From assembly GCF_937888285.1 (NCBI RefSeq), contig NZ_CALART010000077.1, positions 9,252-73,251 of the forward strand: a stretch of 64,000 bases of DNA, written 5' to 3'. The notes below the pieces were generated by a model. That model ran no database searches. It saw only the letters and a list, made by a program, of their open reading frames with translations, and had not been told where the DNA came from. Position numbers and translations under genes: made by a program. Of this stretch, positions 43,936 to 51,584 are shown in pieces; within the stretch, counting starts at the first letter, position 1, and the number at the start of each line of letters is the position of its first letter. The DNA is from an uncultured Aquimonas sp. Its GTDB lineage: Bacteria; Pseudomonadota; Gammaproteobacteria; Xanthomonadales; Xanthomonadaceae.

Positions 43936-44952
43936 ATGTCTCGACGCGGCCAAGGCGCCCTGATCCAGCTCAGCCCCTCCGGCCTCTACTGCCCGGCCGG
44001 GGACTTCCACATCGACCCCTGGCGCCCCGTGCCGCGGGCGGTGATCACGCACGCCCACAGCGACCACGCCCGCGCCGGCAGCGCGCTCTACTTCGCCCAC
44101 ATCGACAGCCTGCCCCTGCTGCGCTGGCGCCTGGGCGAGGACGCGAACCTGCAGCCGGTCGCCTATGGCGAACGCTTCCGCCTCGGCGACGCCGAGGTCA
44201 GCCTGCATCCCGCCGGCCACGTGCTGGGGTCGGCGCAGGTGCGGATCGAGCACGGCGGCGAGGTCTGGGTCATCTCCGGCGACTACAAGCGCGACCCCGA
44301 CCCGACCTGCGCGGGTTTCGAAGTGGTGCCCTGCGACACCTTCATCACCGAGGCCACCTTCGCCCTGCCCGTCTACCGCTGGCGCCCGACCCGCGACGTC
44401 GCCGCAGAAGTGCTGGCCTGGTGGGACGCCTGCGCGGCGCGCGGCGAGACCGCCGTGCTGGGCTGCTACGCGCTGGGCAAGGCGCAGCGTCTGCTCGCCG
44501 AGATCGGCGCGCTGGAAGGTTCGCGCGGCCGACGCATCCTGCTGCATGGGGCGATGGCGCCGGCGGTGGAGATCTATCGCGAGGCCGGCATCGCCCTGCC
44601 GCCGACCGAAGCCGTCAGCGAGCAGGCGCGCGGCAAGGATCTCGCCGGCGAACTGGTGCTGGCGCCACCGTCCGCGCTCGGCACGCCGTGGATGCGCCGC
44701 TTCCGCCAGGTGTCCACCGGCTTTGCGTCCGGCTGGATGCGCCTGCGCGGCAATCGCCGCCGGCGCGGCTTCGATCGCGGCTTCGTGCTGAGCGACCACG
44801 CCGACTGGCCGGGCCTGATCGACACGGTGCTCGCCACCGGCGCCCGCCGCGTGCTGGCCACCCACGGCAGCACCGACGTGTTCGTGCGCTACTTGAACGA
44901 ACGCGGCGTCGAAGCGGCCGCGCTGGCCACCGAGCTGGGCGGCGAGAACTGA
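43936..44952 (+). CDS. Ligase-associated DNA exonuclease (metallo-beta-lactamase / beta-CASP type)
   Basis: 338 residues. Metal motif HAHSDHARAG (about residues 36-45), the GHVLGSAQV block, SGDYKRDPDP and SDHADW near the C-terminus place it in the Artemis/SNM1-like family. It always accompanies a bacterial ATP-dependent ligase, helicase and phosphoesterase. ATG 43936 starts MSRRGQGALIQL; the longer frame to 43822 adds unrelated sequence. The stop overlaps the ligase start (TGATG), so the four genes form an operon. Role: probable end processing in repair. Confidence 0.92.
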   Translation: MSRRGQGALIQLSPSGLYCPAGDFHIDPWRPVPRAVITHAHSDHARAGSALYFAHIDSLPLLRWRLGEDANLQPVAYGERFRLGDAEVSLHPAGHVLGSAQVRIEHGGEVWVISGDYKRDPDPTCAGFEVVPCDTFITEATFALPVYRWRPTRDVAAEVLAWWDACAARGETAVLGCYALGKAQRLLAEIGALEGSRGRRILLHGAMAPAVEIYREAGIALPPTEAVSEQARGKDLAGELVLAPPSALGTPWMRRFRQVSTGFASGWMRLRGNRRRRGFDRGFVLSDHADWPGLIDTVLATGARRVLATHGSTDVFVRYLNERGVEAAALATELGGEN

Positions 44953-47063
44953 TGCGCGCCTTCGCCGGGCTCTATCGCGAGATCGAGGGCAGCACCTCGC
45001 TGAAGCGCAAGCGCGAGGCGCTGGTCGCCTACTTCCAGCGCGCCCCGCAGGCCGACGCCGCCTGGGCCCTGCACTTCCTGCTCGGCCGAAAACTCGCGCG
45101 TATCGCCAGCAGCGGCGAGCTACGGGCGTGGGTGTGCGACGCGAGCGGACTCGCGCCCTGGCTGGTCGAGGACAGCTATGCCCACGTCGGCGATCTCGCC
45201 GAAACGCTCAGCCTGCTGCTGCCCGAGCCCACGACTGCCCCCCGGGAGCGCGCGCTGTCGAGCTGGGTCGAGGACGTGCTGCTGCCCCTGCGCGGCGCGC
45301 CGGCCGAGACGCGACAGCGCGCGCTCAGCGCCGCCTGGGCCGAGTTGCGCGAGCTGGAGCGCCTGGTCTTCAACAAGCTGCTGACCGGCGCGCTGCGGAT
45401 CGGCGTGTCCGCCGGCCTGGTCCAGCAGGCGCTGGCGCAGATCGCTGGCGTCAATGCGGCGCTGATCGCCCAGCGTCTGCTCGGCGACTGGACGCCCGCG
45501 GCAGAGTTCATGGCACGCGTGCTCGCACCCGCCGGCGCCGACGCCGTCGCCATCCAGCCCTTCCAGCTCGCCTCGCCGCTGGAAGATCCGCCCGAGGCGC
45601 TGGGCGCGATCGAAGACTGGCAGCTCGAATGGAAGTGGGACGGCATCCGCGCCCAGCTGCTGCGGACGGCCGACGGCGTGGTGTTCTGGTCGCGCGGCGA
45701 AGAGCGCCTCGACGGCCGCTTCCCCGAACTCGAAGCCGCCGCCCTGCGTCTGCCCGAGGGCTGCCTGCTCGATGGCGAGATCCTCGCCTGGAAAGACGGC
45801 GCTCCCCTGCCCTTCGTGCAGCTGCAGAAGCGCATCAACCGGCTGAAGCCCGGGCCCAGACTGCTGGCCGAATGCCCGCTGCGCTTCCTCGCCTATGACG
45901 CGCTGTTCGTGCGCGGGGAAGATCTGCGGGGGTCGCCGCTTTCGCAGCGGCGATCCGCGCTTGAAGCCCTGCTGATTGAGAGCCTCTCAGCCCCGCATTG
46001 CGGGCCAGGTGTTCTCGAAGAAACATGGGTTCGTCATCCCCGCGAAGGCGGGGATCCAGACCTCTCGCGACCGAGGCCACTACTCTTGGACCCCGTCCCC
46101 GCCTTCGCGAGGACAGGCTCTTCGCGGGGGCGACGAATACCGGGGTCGCCAGAGTCGTCTTCGACCGCCCATCCCTGCAACGTGGCAGTGAGAGCACTCC
46201 AATACGATCAATCGCTCAGGGTTCTGTTTCTTGAGAGCCCGACGGGATCGAGCCCCGGTGAGAACCCGCAGGTGCAAGCCGCCGCCCCGAGCGTCGGCGC
46301 ACGGCGTAGTGCCCGCGCGACGGCGCAGGTGCGAGCAAGCGTCGAGAGCTCAGCTGATCTGCCGACACCGGGCGTTTCGGCACAGGCAAGTGCTCCAGTC
46401 TCGAACGACATCAGCGCAGCCACGGTTGAGGGCGCGCTCCTCCCGGAAACACACGAGTCCCCAGACAGTGTCTTCGGAGGCCGCTTGCCGACGCTTGGCA
46501 TTTCACAGCGGATCGATGTGCGGGACTGGACTGCAGCCGAGGCCCTGCGCGCCAGCGCCCGCGAGCGCGGCGTCGAGGGCCTGATGCTCAAGCTCGCCGA
46601 CAGCCCCTGGCAGCCCGGCCGCAAGCGCGGCGCCTGGTGGAAATGGAAGCTGGACCCGCTGAGCATCGACGCGGTGCTGATCTACGCCCAGGCCGGCCAC
46701 GGCCGCCGCGCGACGCTCTACACCGACTACACCTTCGCCCTGTGGGACGGTGAGCAGCTGCTGCCGATCGCCAAGGCCTACTCCGGACTAGACGACGCCG
46801 AGATCCTGCGCCTCGACCGCTGGATCCGCGCCAACACGCTGGAGCGCTTCGGACCCGTGCGATCGGTCAAGGCCGAGCTAGTGTTCGAGCTGGGCTTCGA
46901 GGGCGTCAACCTGTCGTCCCGCCACAAATCGGGCGTCGCCCTGCGCTTTCCGCGCATCCTGCGCTGGCGCGAGGACAAGCTTGCGCGCGAGGCGGACCAG
47001 CTCAGCGCGCTTCGTCGCCTGGCAGAACGATTGGCGCGGGCGCCTGCCGGGCCAGTCGAATGA
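44952..47063 (+). CDS. ATP-dependent DNA ligase with large in-frame insertion
   Basis: 703 residues; relatives in the same four-gene cluster are about 530. The N-terminal DNA-binding domain is at about 1-200. The nucleotidyl-transferase domain has the AMP-lysine in EWKWDGIRAQ (Lys 228), FWSRGEERLDGRFPEL and LDGEILAW. Motif IV VEGLMLK and motif V KWKLDP lie after the insertion, and an OB domain ends the protein. Between RRSALEALL and RIDVRDWTAAEALR, where relatives have a short link, about 170 extra codons (roughly 343-515) include a dispersed repeat and compositionally odd sequence. The frame stays open. Ligase activity is likely but needs proof because the added loop lies inside the adenylation domain. 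Confidence 0.92.
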   Translation: MRAFAGLYREIEGSTSLKRKREALVAYFQRAPQADAAWALHFLLGRKLARIASSGELRAWVCDASGLAPWLVEDSYAHVGDLAETLSLLLPEPTTAPRERALSSWVEDVLLPLRGAPAETRQRALSAAWAELRELERLVFNKLLTGALRIGVSAGLVQQALAQIAGVNAALIAQRLLGDWTPAAEFMARVLAPAGADAVAIQPFQLASPLEDPPEALGAIEDWQLEWKWDGIRAQLLRTADGVVFWSRGEERLDGRFPELEAAALRLPEGCLLDGEILAWKDGAPLPFVQLQKRINRLKPGPRLLAECPLRFLAYDALFVRGEDLRGSPLSQRRSALEALLIESLSAPHCGPGVLEETWVRHPREGGDPDLSRPRPLLLDPVPAFARTGSSRGRRIPGSPESSSTAHPCNVAVRALQYDQSLRVLFLESPTGSSPGENPQVQAAAPSVGARRSARATAQVRASVESSADLPTPGVSAQASAPVSNDISAATVEGALLPETHESPDSVFGGRLPTLGISQRIDVRDWTAAEALRASARERGVEGLMLKLADSPWQPGRKRGAWWKWKLDPLSIDAVLIYAQAGHGRRATLYTDYTFALWDGEQLLPIAKAYSGLDDAEILRLDRWIRANTLERFGPVRSVKAELVFELGFEGVNLSSRHKSGVALRFPRILRWREDKLAREADQLSALRRLAERLARAPAGPVE
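45978..46140. repeat. Hairpin-like dispersed repeat inside the ligase gene
   Basis: The left half (GTTCGTCATCCCCGCGAAGG and neighbours) is the inverse of the right half (CCGCCTTCGCGAGGACAGGC, GCGGGGGCGACGAA), so the unit can fold. It is clearly related to 18526-18618. It makes up about the first third of the extra ligase sequence; the remaining roughly 350 bases (46141-46495) were not matched to anything in the window. Confidence 0.85.
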
Positions 47064-47078
47064 CATCGAAGCCCACAA

Positions 47079-47156
47079 GGTGGGCCCTGGCCCACCTCAC
47101 CCGCATAGGGTGGGCCCTGGCCCACCTCACCCGTATAGGGTGGGCCCTGGCCCACC
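47079..47156. repeat. Three GGTGGGCC palindromes in a 30-bp tandem array
   Basis: Cores at 47079-47096, 47109-47126 and 47139-47156, each GGTGGGCCCTGGCCCACC, separated by CTCACCCGCATA or CTCACCCGTATA. The exact 30-bp period shows tandem duplication. It lies just after the ligase stop, in the otherwise tight repair operon. Confidence 0.9.
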
Positions 47157-47248
47157 ATGAGCTCCACGCTCGCCTCGGTCACGCAAGGCAGCAACGCTTG
47201 CGCGCGCCACCGATGTGCCGCATGCAAACGTCCCAACAAGGTCAAGGC

Positions 47249-47274
47249 CATGGTGGGCCGGGGCCCACCCTATG
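47249..47274. repeat. GGTGGGCC palindrome before the helicase start
   Basis: Core GGTGGGCCGGGGCCCACC with CAT and CTATG edges. AAGGC precedes it here and at 50694, so similarity runs slightly past the core. Confidence 0.88.
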
Positions 47275-47310
47275 GGGTTCCGCAGGGACCACCCGATGGA
47301 GCTCCGGCTG

Positions 47311-49893
47311 ATGCCTCGCACGAGGGCCCCGTCCACTAGGGAACGCGCACCCGAAGCGTTCTCCCCGCACGTCGCCGAAGCACGCCTCGAAGCCTTCTTC
47401 GCCTCCCGCGGCTGGCACGTCCAGAGCTTCCAGCGCGAGCTCTGGCGCGCGTGGGAAGCCGGCGAATCCGGCCTGCTGCTGGCCCCCACCGGCAGCGGCA
47501 AAACGCTGGCCGTGTTCGGCGGCGCGCTGATCGAAGCGCTGCGCAATCCCTTGCCCAAACCCCGCCTGCGCTGGCTGTGGATCACCCCGCTGCGCGCGCT
47601 GGCCGCCGATACGCGCGAGGCGCTCGGCAACGCATCGAAAGGCGTCGGCCTCGACCTGCGCATCGAGCTGCGCACCGGCGACTCCGGCAGCGGCGCACGC
47701 GCCCGCGCGCGCCGCGGGGACTGCGATGTGCTGATCACCACGCCCGAAAGCCTGGCCCTGCTGCTGAGCTATGCCGACACCGCCGAGGTGCTCGCCGGCC
47801 TGTCCGCGGTCGTCGTCGACGAATGGCACGAGCTGTTGGGCAGCAAGCGCGGCGTGCTGCTGGAGCTCTGCCTCGCCCGCCTGCAGGCCTTGAATCCGAA
47901 GCTGCGCCGCTGGGGCCTGTCGGCCACGCTCGGCAATGCCTTTGAGGCCCTGCGCACGTTCTGCCCGCAGTCGCCCGACGCACAACTTCTGCGGGTGTCC
48001 GCGCAGGCGCTCAAGCAGCCCCCACCGCAGATCGACACCGTGCTGCCGCGCGAGGGCCGGCGCTTTCCCTTCGCCGGCCATCTCGGGCTGTCCCAGCTGG
48101 ATGAGGTGCTGCCGCGGATCTTCGCTGCGCGCTCCAGCCTGCTGTTCACCAACACCCGCGCCCAGGCCGAGCTGTGGCACCGCGCGCTGTCCGCGGTGTG
48201 GCTGGAAGAGGACTCGACGCTCGCACTGCACCACGGCTCGCTCGACCGTTCGATCCGCGAACAGGTCGAGGATGGCCTGCGCGCGCAGCGCCTGCGCTGC
48301 GTGGTGGCGACATCGAGTCTGGACCTCGGCGTCGATTTCCCCGCGGTCGATCAGGTGATCCAGGTCGGCAGCCCCAAGGGCCTCGCCCGCCTGCTGCAGC
48401 GCGCCGGCCGCGCCGGGCACGCGCCGGGCCTGCAGTCGCGACTGCTGTGCGTGCCCACGCACGGGCTGGAGCTGGTCGAGTTCGCCGCCGCGCGCCGCGC
48501 GCTTCAGCGCGGCGAACTCGAAGCGCGACGGCCGCTGAGGCACTGCCTCGACGTGCTGGCCCAGCATCTGGTCACCCTGGCTGCGGGCGGTGGCTTCGCC
48601 CCCGATGCAGCATTTGCCGAGGTGCGCTCGACCGCGGCTTTCGCCGACCTCGAACGCAGCGGCTTCGATGCGGTGCTGGACTTCATCGAGCGCGGCGGCA
48701 GCGCTCTGCAGCAGTACCCCGAGTTCCGCCGCGTCGAGCGTGAGGAAGGCGACCTGCGCGTGCTGCGCGAGCCGCGCCAGACCCTGCGCCATCGGCTATC
48801 GATCGGCACCATCACCAGCGACGGCGCGCTGCGGGTGAAGTACGTCAGTGGCGGCGATCTCGGCGCGGTCGAGGAGAGCTTCATCGGCCGCCTGAACCCC
48901 GGCGAGGTTTTCCTGTTCGCCGGCAAGCTGCTGGAGCTGGTTCGGCTCAAGGACATGACCGCCTTCGTGCGTGCGGCCAGCGGGGCGCGCGGCAGCGTGC
49001 CGCGCTGGATGGGCGGGCGTATGCCGCTGTCGACCCTGCTCGGCGCGGAAGTGCGCGCACTGCTGGCCGACGAAGCTGACGCCAGCGCCGAAACGCAGGC
49101 CGCGCGGCCGATGCTGGCCCTGCAGTCGCGGCTGTCCGCCCTGCCCAGGCCCGATGCGCTGCTGATCGAAGTGATCCCCGAACGCGGCGGCCTGCTGCTG
49201 GCGCTGTACCCCTTCGCCGGTCGACGGGTGCATGAAGGCCTGGCCGCGCTGCTGGCCGCTCGCTATGCGCAACAGCGCGCGGCCAGCGTGCGCTTCGCCG
49301 CCAACGACTACGGCCTGCTGCTGGGCATCGCCCCACGCGCCGACATCGACGAAGCGCTGCTGCGCGCACTGCTGTCGCGAGAGCATCTCGAACGCGACGT
49401 GCGTGCCTCGCTCAATCTCGCCGAGCTGGCCAAACGCCAGTTCCGCGACATCGCCCGCATCGCTGGCCTGCTGCCGCCGAATCAACCCGGCCGTGCCGCC
49501 CGCTCGATGCGCCAGCTGCAGGCTTCCAGCAGCCTGATCTACGAGGTGCTGCGCCAGTTCGACCCCGAGCACCTCCTGCTCCAGCTCGCTGAACGCGAGG
49601 TGCTGGAGGGCGAACTCGCCCTGCCCCAGCTCGGCGCCCTGCTGGAACGCATCGCCGGTGAACGTCTGCAGCTGTACCGGCCCGACACGCTGACGCCGCT
49701 GTCGTTCCCGCTCTGGGCCGAGACCCAGAAGGGTGCGCTCAGCAGTGAGGACTGGCGCACCCGCATCGAACGCGCCGCGGATGCGCTGGAGGCGCGCGCC
49801 AATCGGACTGCGCGCGGTCGCCGCACCCGCCGCACCGAACCGGCGGCGGCGGCAGCGGCGACGACCGAGGAGAGCGGGACGGATGTGCGCTGA
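47311..49893 (+). CDS. Ligase-associated DEXH-box helicase (Lhr-like)
   Basis: 860 residues, superfamily 2. Motif I is APTGSGKT (from residue 58), motif II DEWH (residues 170-173), the form typical of this subfamily, followed by LSATL. The second RecA domain has HHGSLDRSIREQVEDGLR, VATSSLDLGVDFPAVD and QRAGRAGH. The winged-helix and C-terminal DEAD-associated domains complete the Lhr core. ATG 47311 has GGAG 9 bases upstream. An upstream frame from 47215 is open only because it reads through a palindromic repeat. It overlaps pdeM by 11 bases. Likely unwinds DNA for the ligase and nuclease of the cluster. Confidence 0.93.
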   Translation: MPRTRAPSTRERAPEAFSPHVAEARLEAFFASRGWHVQSFQRELWRAWEAGESGLLLAPTGSGKTLAVFGGALIEALRNPLPKPRLRWLWITPLRALAADTREALGNASKGVGLDLRIELRTGDSGSGARARARRGDCDVLITTPESLALLLSYADTAEVLAGLSAVVVDEWHELLGSKRGVLLELCLARLQALNPKLRRWGLSATLGNAFEALRTFCPQSPDAQLLRVSAQALKQPPPQIDTVLPREGRRFPFAGHLGLSQLDEVLPRIFAARSSLLFTNTRAQAELWHRALSAVWLEEDSTLALHHGSLDRSIREQVEDGLRAQRLRCVVATSSLDLGVDFPAVDQVIQVGSPKGLARLLQRAGRAGHAPGLQSRLLCVPTHGLELVEFAAARRALQRGELEARRPLRHCLDVLAQHLVTLAAGGGFAPDAAFAEVRSTAAFADLERSGFDAVLDFIERGGSALQQYPEFRRVEREEGDLRVLREPRQTLRHRLSIGTITSDGALRVKYVSGGDLGAVEESFIGRLNPGEVFLFAGKLLELVRLKDMTAFVRAASGARGSVPRWMGGRMPLSTLLGAEVRALLADEADASAETQAARPMLALQSRLSALPRPDALLIEVIPERGGLLLALYPFAGRRVHEGLAALLAARYAQQRAASVRFAANDYGLLLGIAPRADIDEALLRALLSREHLERDVRASLNLAELAKRQFRDIARIAGLLPPNQPGRAARSMRQLQASSSLIYEVLRQFDPEHLLLQLAEREVLEGELALPQLGALLERIAGERLQLYRPDTLTPLSFPLWAETQKGALSSEDWRTRIERAADALEARANRTARGRRTRRTEPAAAAAATTEESGTDVR

Positions 49894-50602
49894 CACCGCA
49901 AACGCGCCGCGTGACGCCTCGCACCCCGCGCCGCTGGAACTCGTCGGTCTCACGCTGCAGCTGCTGCCTGAGCGCGCGGTGTTCGTGCCCGCGCTCAAGT
50001 CCCTGCTGCTGGCCGATCTGCATCTCGGCAAGGGCGATGCCTTCCGCCGCGCCGGCATCGCACTGCCCGCCGGCGGCACCGCACAGGATCTCGCGCGTCT
50101 GTCCGCGCTGATCGAACGCCATCAGCCCGAGCGGGTGATCGTGCTGGGCGATCTGATCCATGGCCCGCTGCCATCCGATGCGCATTGGCGCCAGCAGTGG
50201 CGCGATTTCCTCGATCGCCATGCAGGCCTTCGTTTCGCTGCGGTGCTGGGCAACCACGATCGCGCACTGCGCGGCGCTGTCGACTTCGAGGGCATGCAGC
50301 TGCTGGCAGAAGGCACACCGGTCGGCCCTCTGCGGTTGCACCACGAGCCGCCTGACGAGGGTGCCGGGGCCGCCGCTTCGACGCCTCAGGCGCTGGTGCT
50401 CTGCGGCCATCTGCATCCCGTTCTGCGCCTGCGCCAGCCCGGCCTGCCTCCGCGGCTGCCGGCCTTCTGGCTGCACGGCCAGCGCCTGATGCTGCCGGCT
50501 TTCGGCGCCTTCACCGGCGGCTACGCCCTGCAGCCCATGTCGCAGGATCGGCTGTGGCTGTGCGCAGGCGATGCGGTGTTGCCGCTGGGCGGTTCGGGCT
50601 GA
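49883..50602 (+). CDS. pdeM: Ligase-associated metallophosphoesterase PdeM
   Basis: 239 residues. Calcineurin-type metal motifs are in order: DLHLGKGDAFRR, GDLIHG, GNHD and GHLHP. Members of this group act as DNA end-processing or phosphodiesterases with the neighbouring ligase. ATG 49883 overlaps the helicase stop by 11 bases and has GGAGAG upstream. Last gene of the repair operon. Confidence 0.92.
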   Translation: MCADTANAPRDASHPAPLELVGLTLQLLPERAVFVPALKSLLLADLHLGKGDAFRRAGIALPAGGTAQDLARLSALIERHQPERVIVLGDLIHGPLPSDAHWRQQWRDFLDRHAGLRFAAVLGNHDRALRGAVDFEGMQLLAEGTPVGPLRLHHEPPDEGAGAAASTPQALVLCGHLHPVLRLRQPGLPPRLPAFWLHGQRLMLPAFGAFTGGYALQPMSQDRLWLCAGDAVLPLGGSG

Positions 50603-51014
50603 GGTTCGGACCGCGCAGGCTCGCTGGGCGCGGGCGTGCGGGTCAGCGCCATGGCCGATCGCCCAGGCGGGGGAGTGCGTCGAGCATCAAGGCCATGGTG
50701 GGCCAGGGCCCACCCTATGCAAGCTTCGCTTCGCTCCCCCGCTGCCTGGGTCCACCCTATGCACGCTTCGCTCCCCTTGTGGGAGAGGGGCCGGGGGAGA
50801 GGGGGTGGGGCTTACCGCGAGGATTCTCTTCGACGACCGCAGGCCACGCTACAGCCGCTTGCCCCTCTCATCCGCCAGCGCCACCAGCACCGCCTCGCCG
50901 CTGCCTGCGTCCATCCTATGCCTGCTTCGCTCCCCTCTCCCCTTGTGGGAGAGGGGCCGGGGGAGAGGGGGTGGGGCTTGCCGCGAGGTTTCTCTTCGAC
51001 GAATGCAGGCCACG
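50603..51014. other. Repeat-rich gap between convergent pdeM and GDYXXLXY genes
   Basis: 412 bases with no real gene. Open frames here come from repeats. Contents: a GGTGGGCC palindrome (50694-50719), then two copies of a 142-bp segment (50773-50914 and 50939-51080) whose second copy overlaps the end of the next gene, and a third partial copy of the junction near 50738. Each copy carries CCCTTGTGGGAGAGGGGCCG, a palindromic GAGAGGG-type repeat. Confidence 0.8.
50694..50719. repeat. GGTGGGCC palindrome after pdeM
   Basis: Core GGTGGGCCAGGGCCCACC, CAT and CTATG edges, same orientation as the copy at 47249. CACCCTATG-CxxGCTTCGCT follows it and recurs at the later duplication junctions. Confidence 0.88.
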
Positions 51015-51080
51015 CTACAGCCGCTTGCCCGCCTCATCCGCGAGCGCCACCAGCACCGCTTCGCCGCTGCCTGGGTCCAC
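50773..51080. repeat. Direct duplication, 166-bp period, covering the 3' end of the GDYXXLXY gene
   Basis: 50773-50914 and 50939-51080 are nearly identical. The second copy includes the last about 22 codons of the gene (GEAVLVALADEAGKRL); the first is a stranded copy of that tail that reads GEAVLVALADERGKRL with no gene before it. Confidence 0.88.
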
Positions 51081-51584
51081 CCGGAACACGCCGAATCGCG
51101 CCGGATTGAATCGCTCGGCCTCGCCCTCCTCGAAAAAGAAGGCATTGGTGCCCAGCCACACGCGGCCGTGGCGCAGGCGGTAGCGCAGCACCAGCTCGGG
51201 CTCTGGAGTGTTCCAGTCCAGAGCGACCACGCCGCGTGCATCGAGCGTGACCGGCGCCCGACCGAAGGCACCTTCGTACTGCGCGCCCTCAGGGTCCGAC
51301 GGCGCTGCGCCCAGCGCGCGTTCGTGTTCGATCTGGTCCGCCAGCGCAAAGCGCAGCGCCATGTAGTCGCCCTGCATCAGCGAGCGCGGGTCGAGCGGCG
51401 CCAGCGGCACCAGCACTTCGCGCCCCTGCTCGATGATCCAGGCCTTGCCGGCCCAGGCCCAGTTGAGGGCACCCAGCACCAGCAGGGCCCCGAGCAGGGT
51501 CCAGCCGCGAGCCCGCATGCTCTCGCGTGTCGCCGGTTTGTCCACGGCGCGAGGCGCTGAGTCGGCTTCGGTTTCGATGCTCAT
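51015..51584 (-). CDS. GDYXXLXY-family membrane protein
   Basis: 189 residues. One N-terminal helix (GWTLLGALLVLGALNWAWAG), then a soluble domain facing outward with GDYMALRF, the family signature, and VWLGTNAFFFEEG. Always found with DUF4401 and DUF2157 genes; function unknown. ATG 51584 overlaps the DUF4401 stop as ATGA. Its 3' end lies in a duplicated segment. Confidence 0.9.
   Translation of the reverse strand: MSIETEADSAPRAVDKPATRESMRARGWTLLGALLVLGALNWAWAGKAWIIEQGREVLVPLAPLDPRSLMQGDYMALRFALADQIEHERALGAAPSDPEGAQYEGAFGRAPVTLDARGVVALDWNTPEPELVLRYRLRHGRVWLGTNAFFFEEGEAERFNPARFGVFRVDPGSGEAVLVALADEAGKRL

Noticed and set aside
43494..44951. A single 1189-codon protein joining the ligase to an upstream frame
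   Set aside because: The upstream part is antisense or out of frame with real genes (the exonuclease lies in another frame). The ligase starts at 44952 directly at the exonuclease stop.
47215..47310. Helicase start at 47215
   Set aside because: It would translate a palindromic repeat (RPWWAGAHPM); the ATG at 47311 has a ribosome site and reaches the family N-terminus.
50603..51014. Genes in several frames between pdeM and the GDYXXLXY gene
   Set aside because: All arise from the duplicated tail and palindromic repeats.
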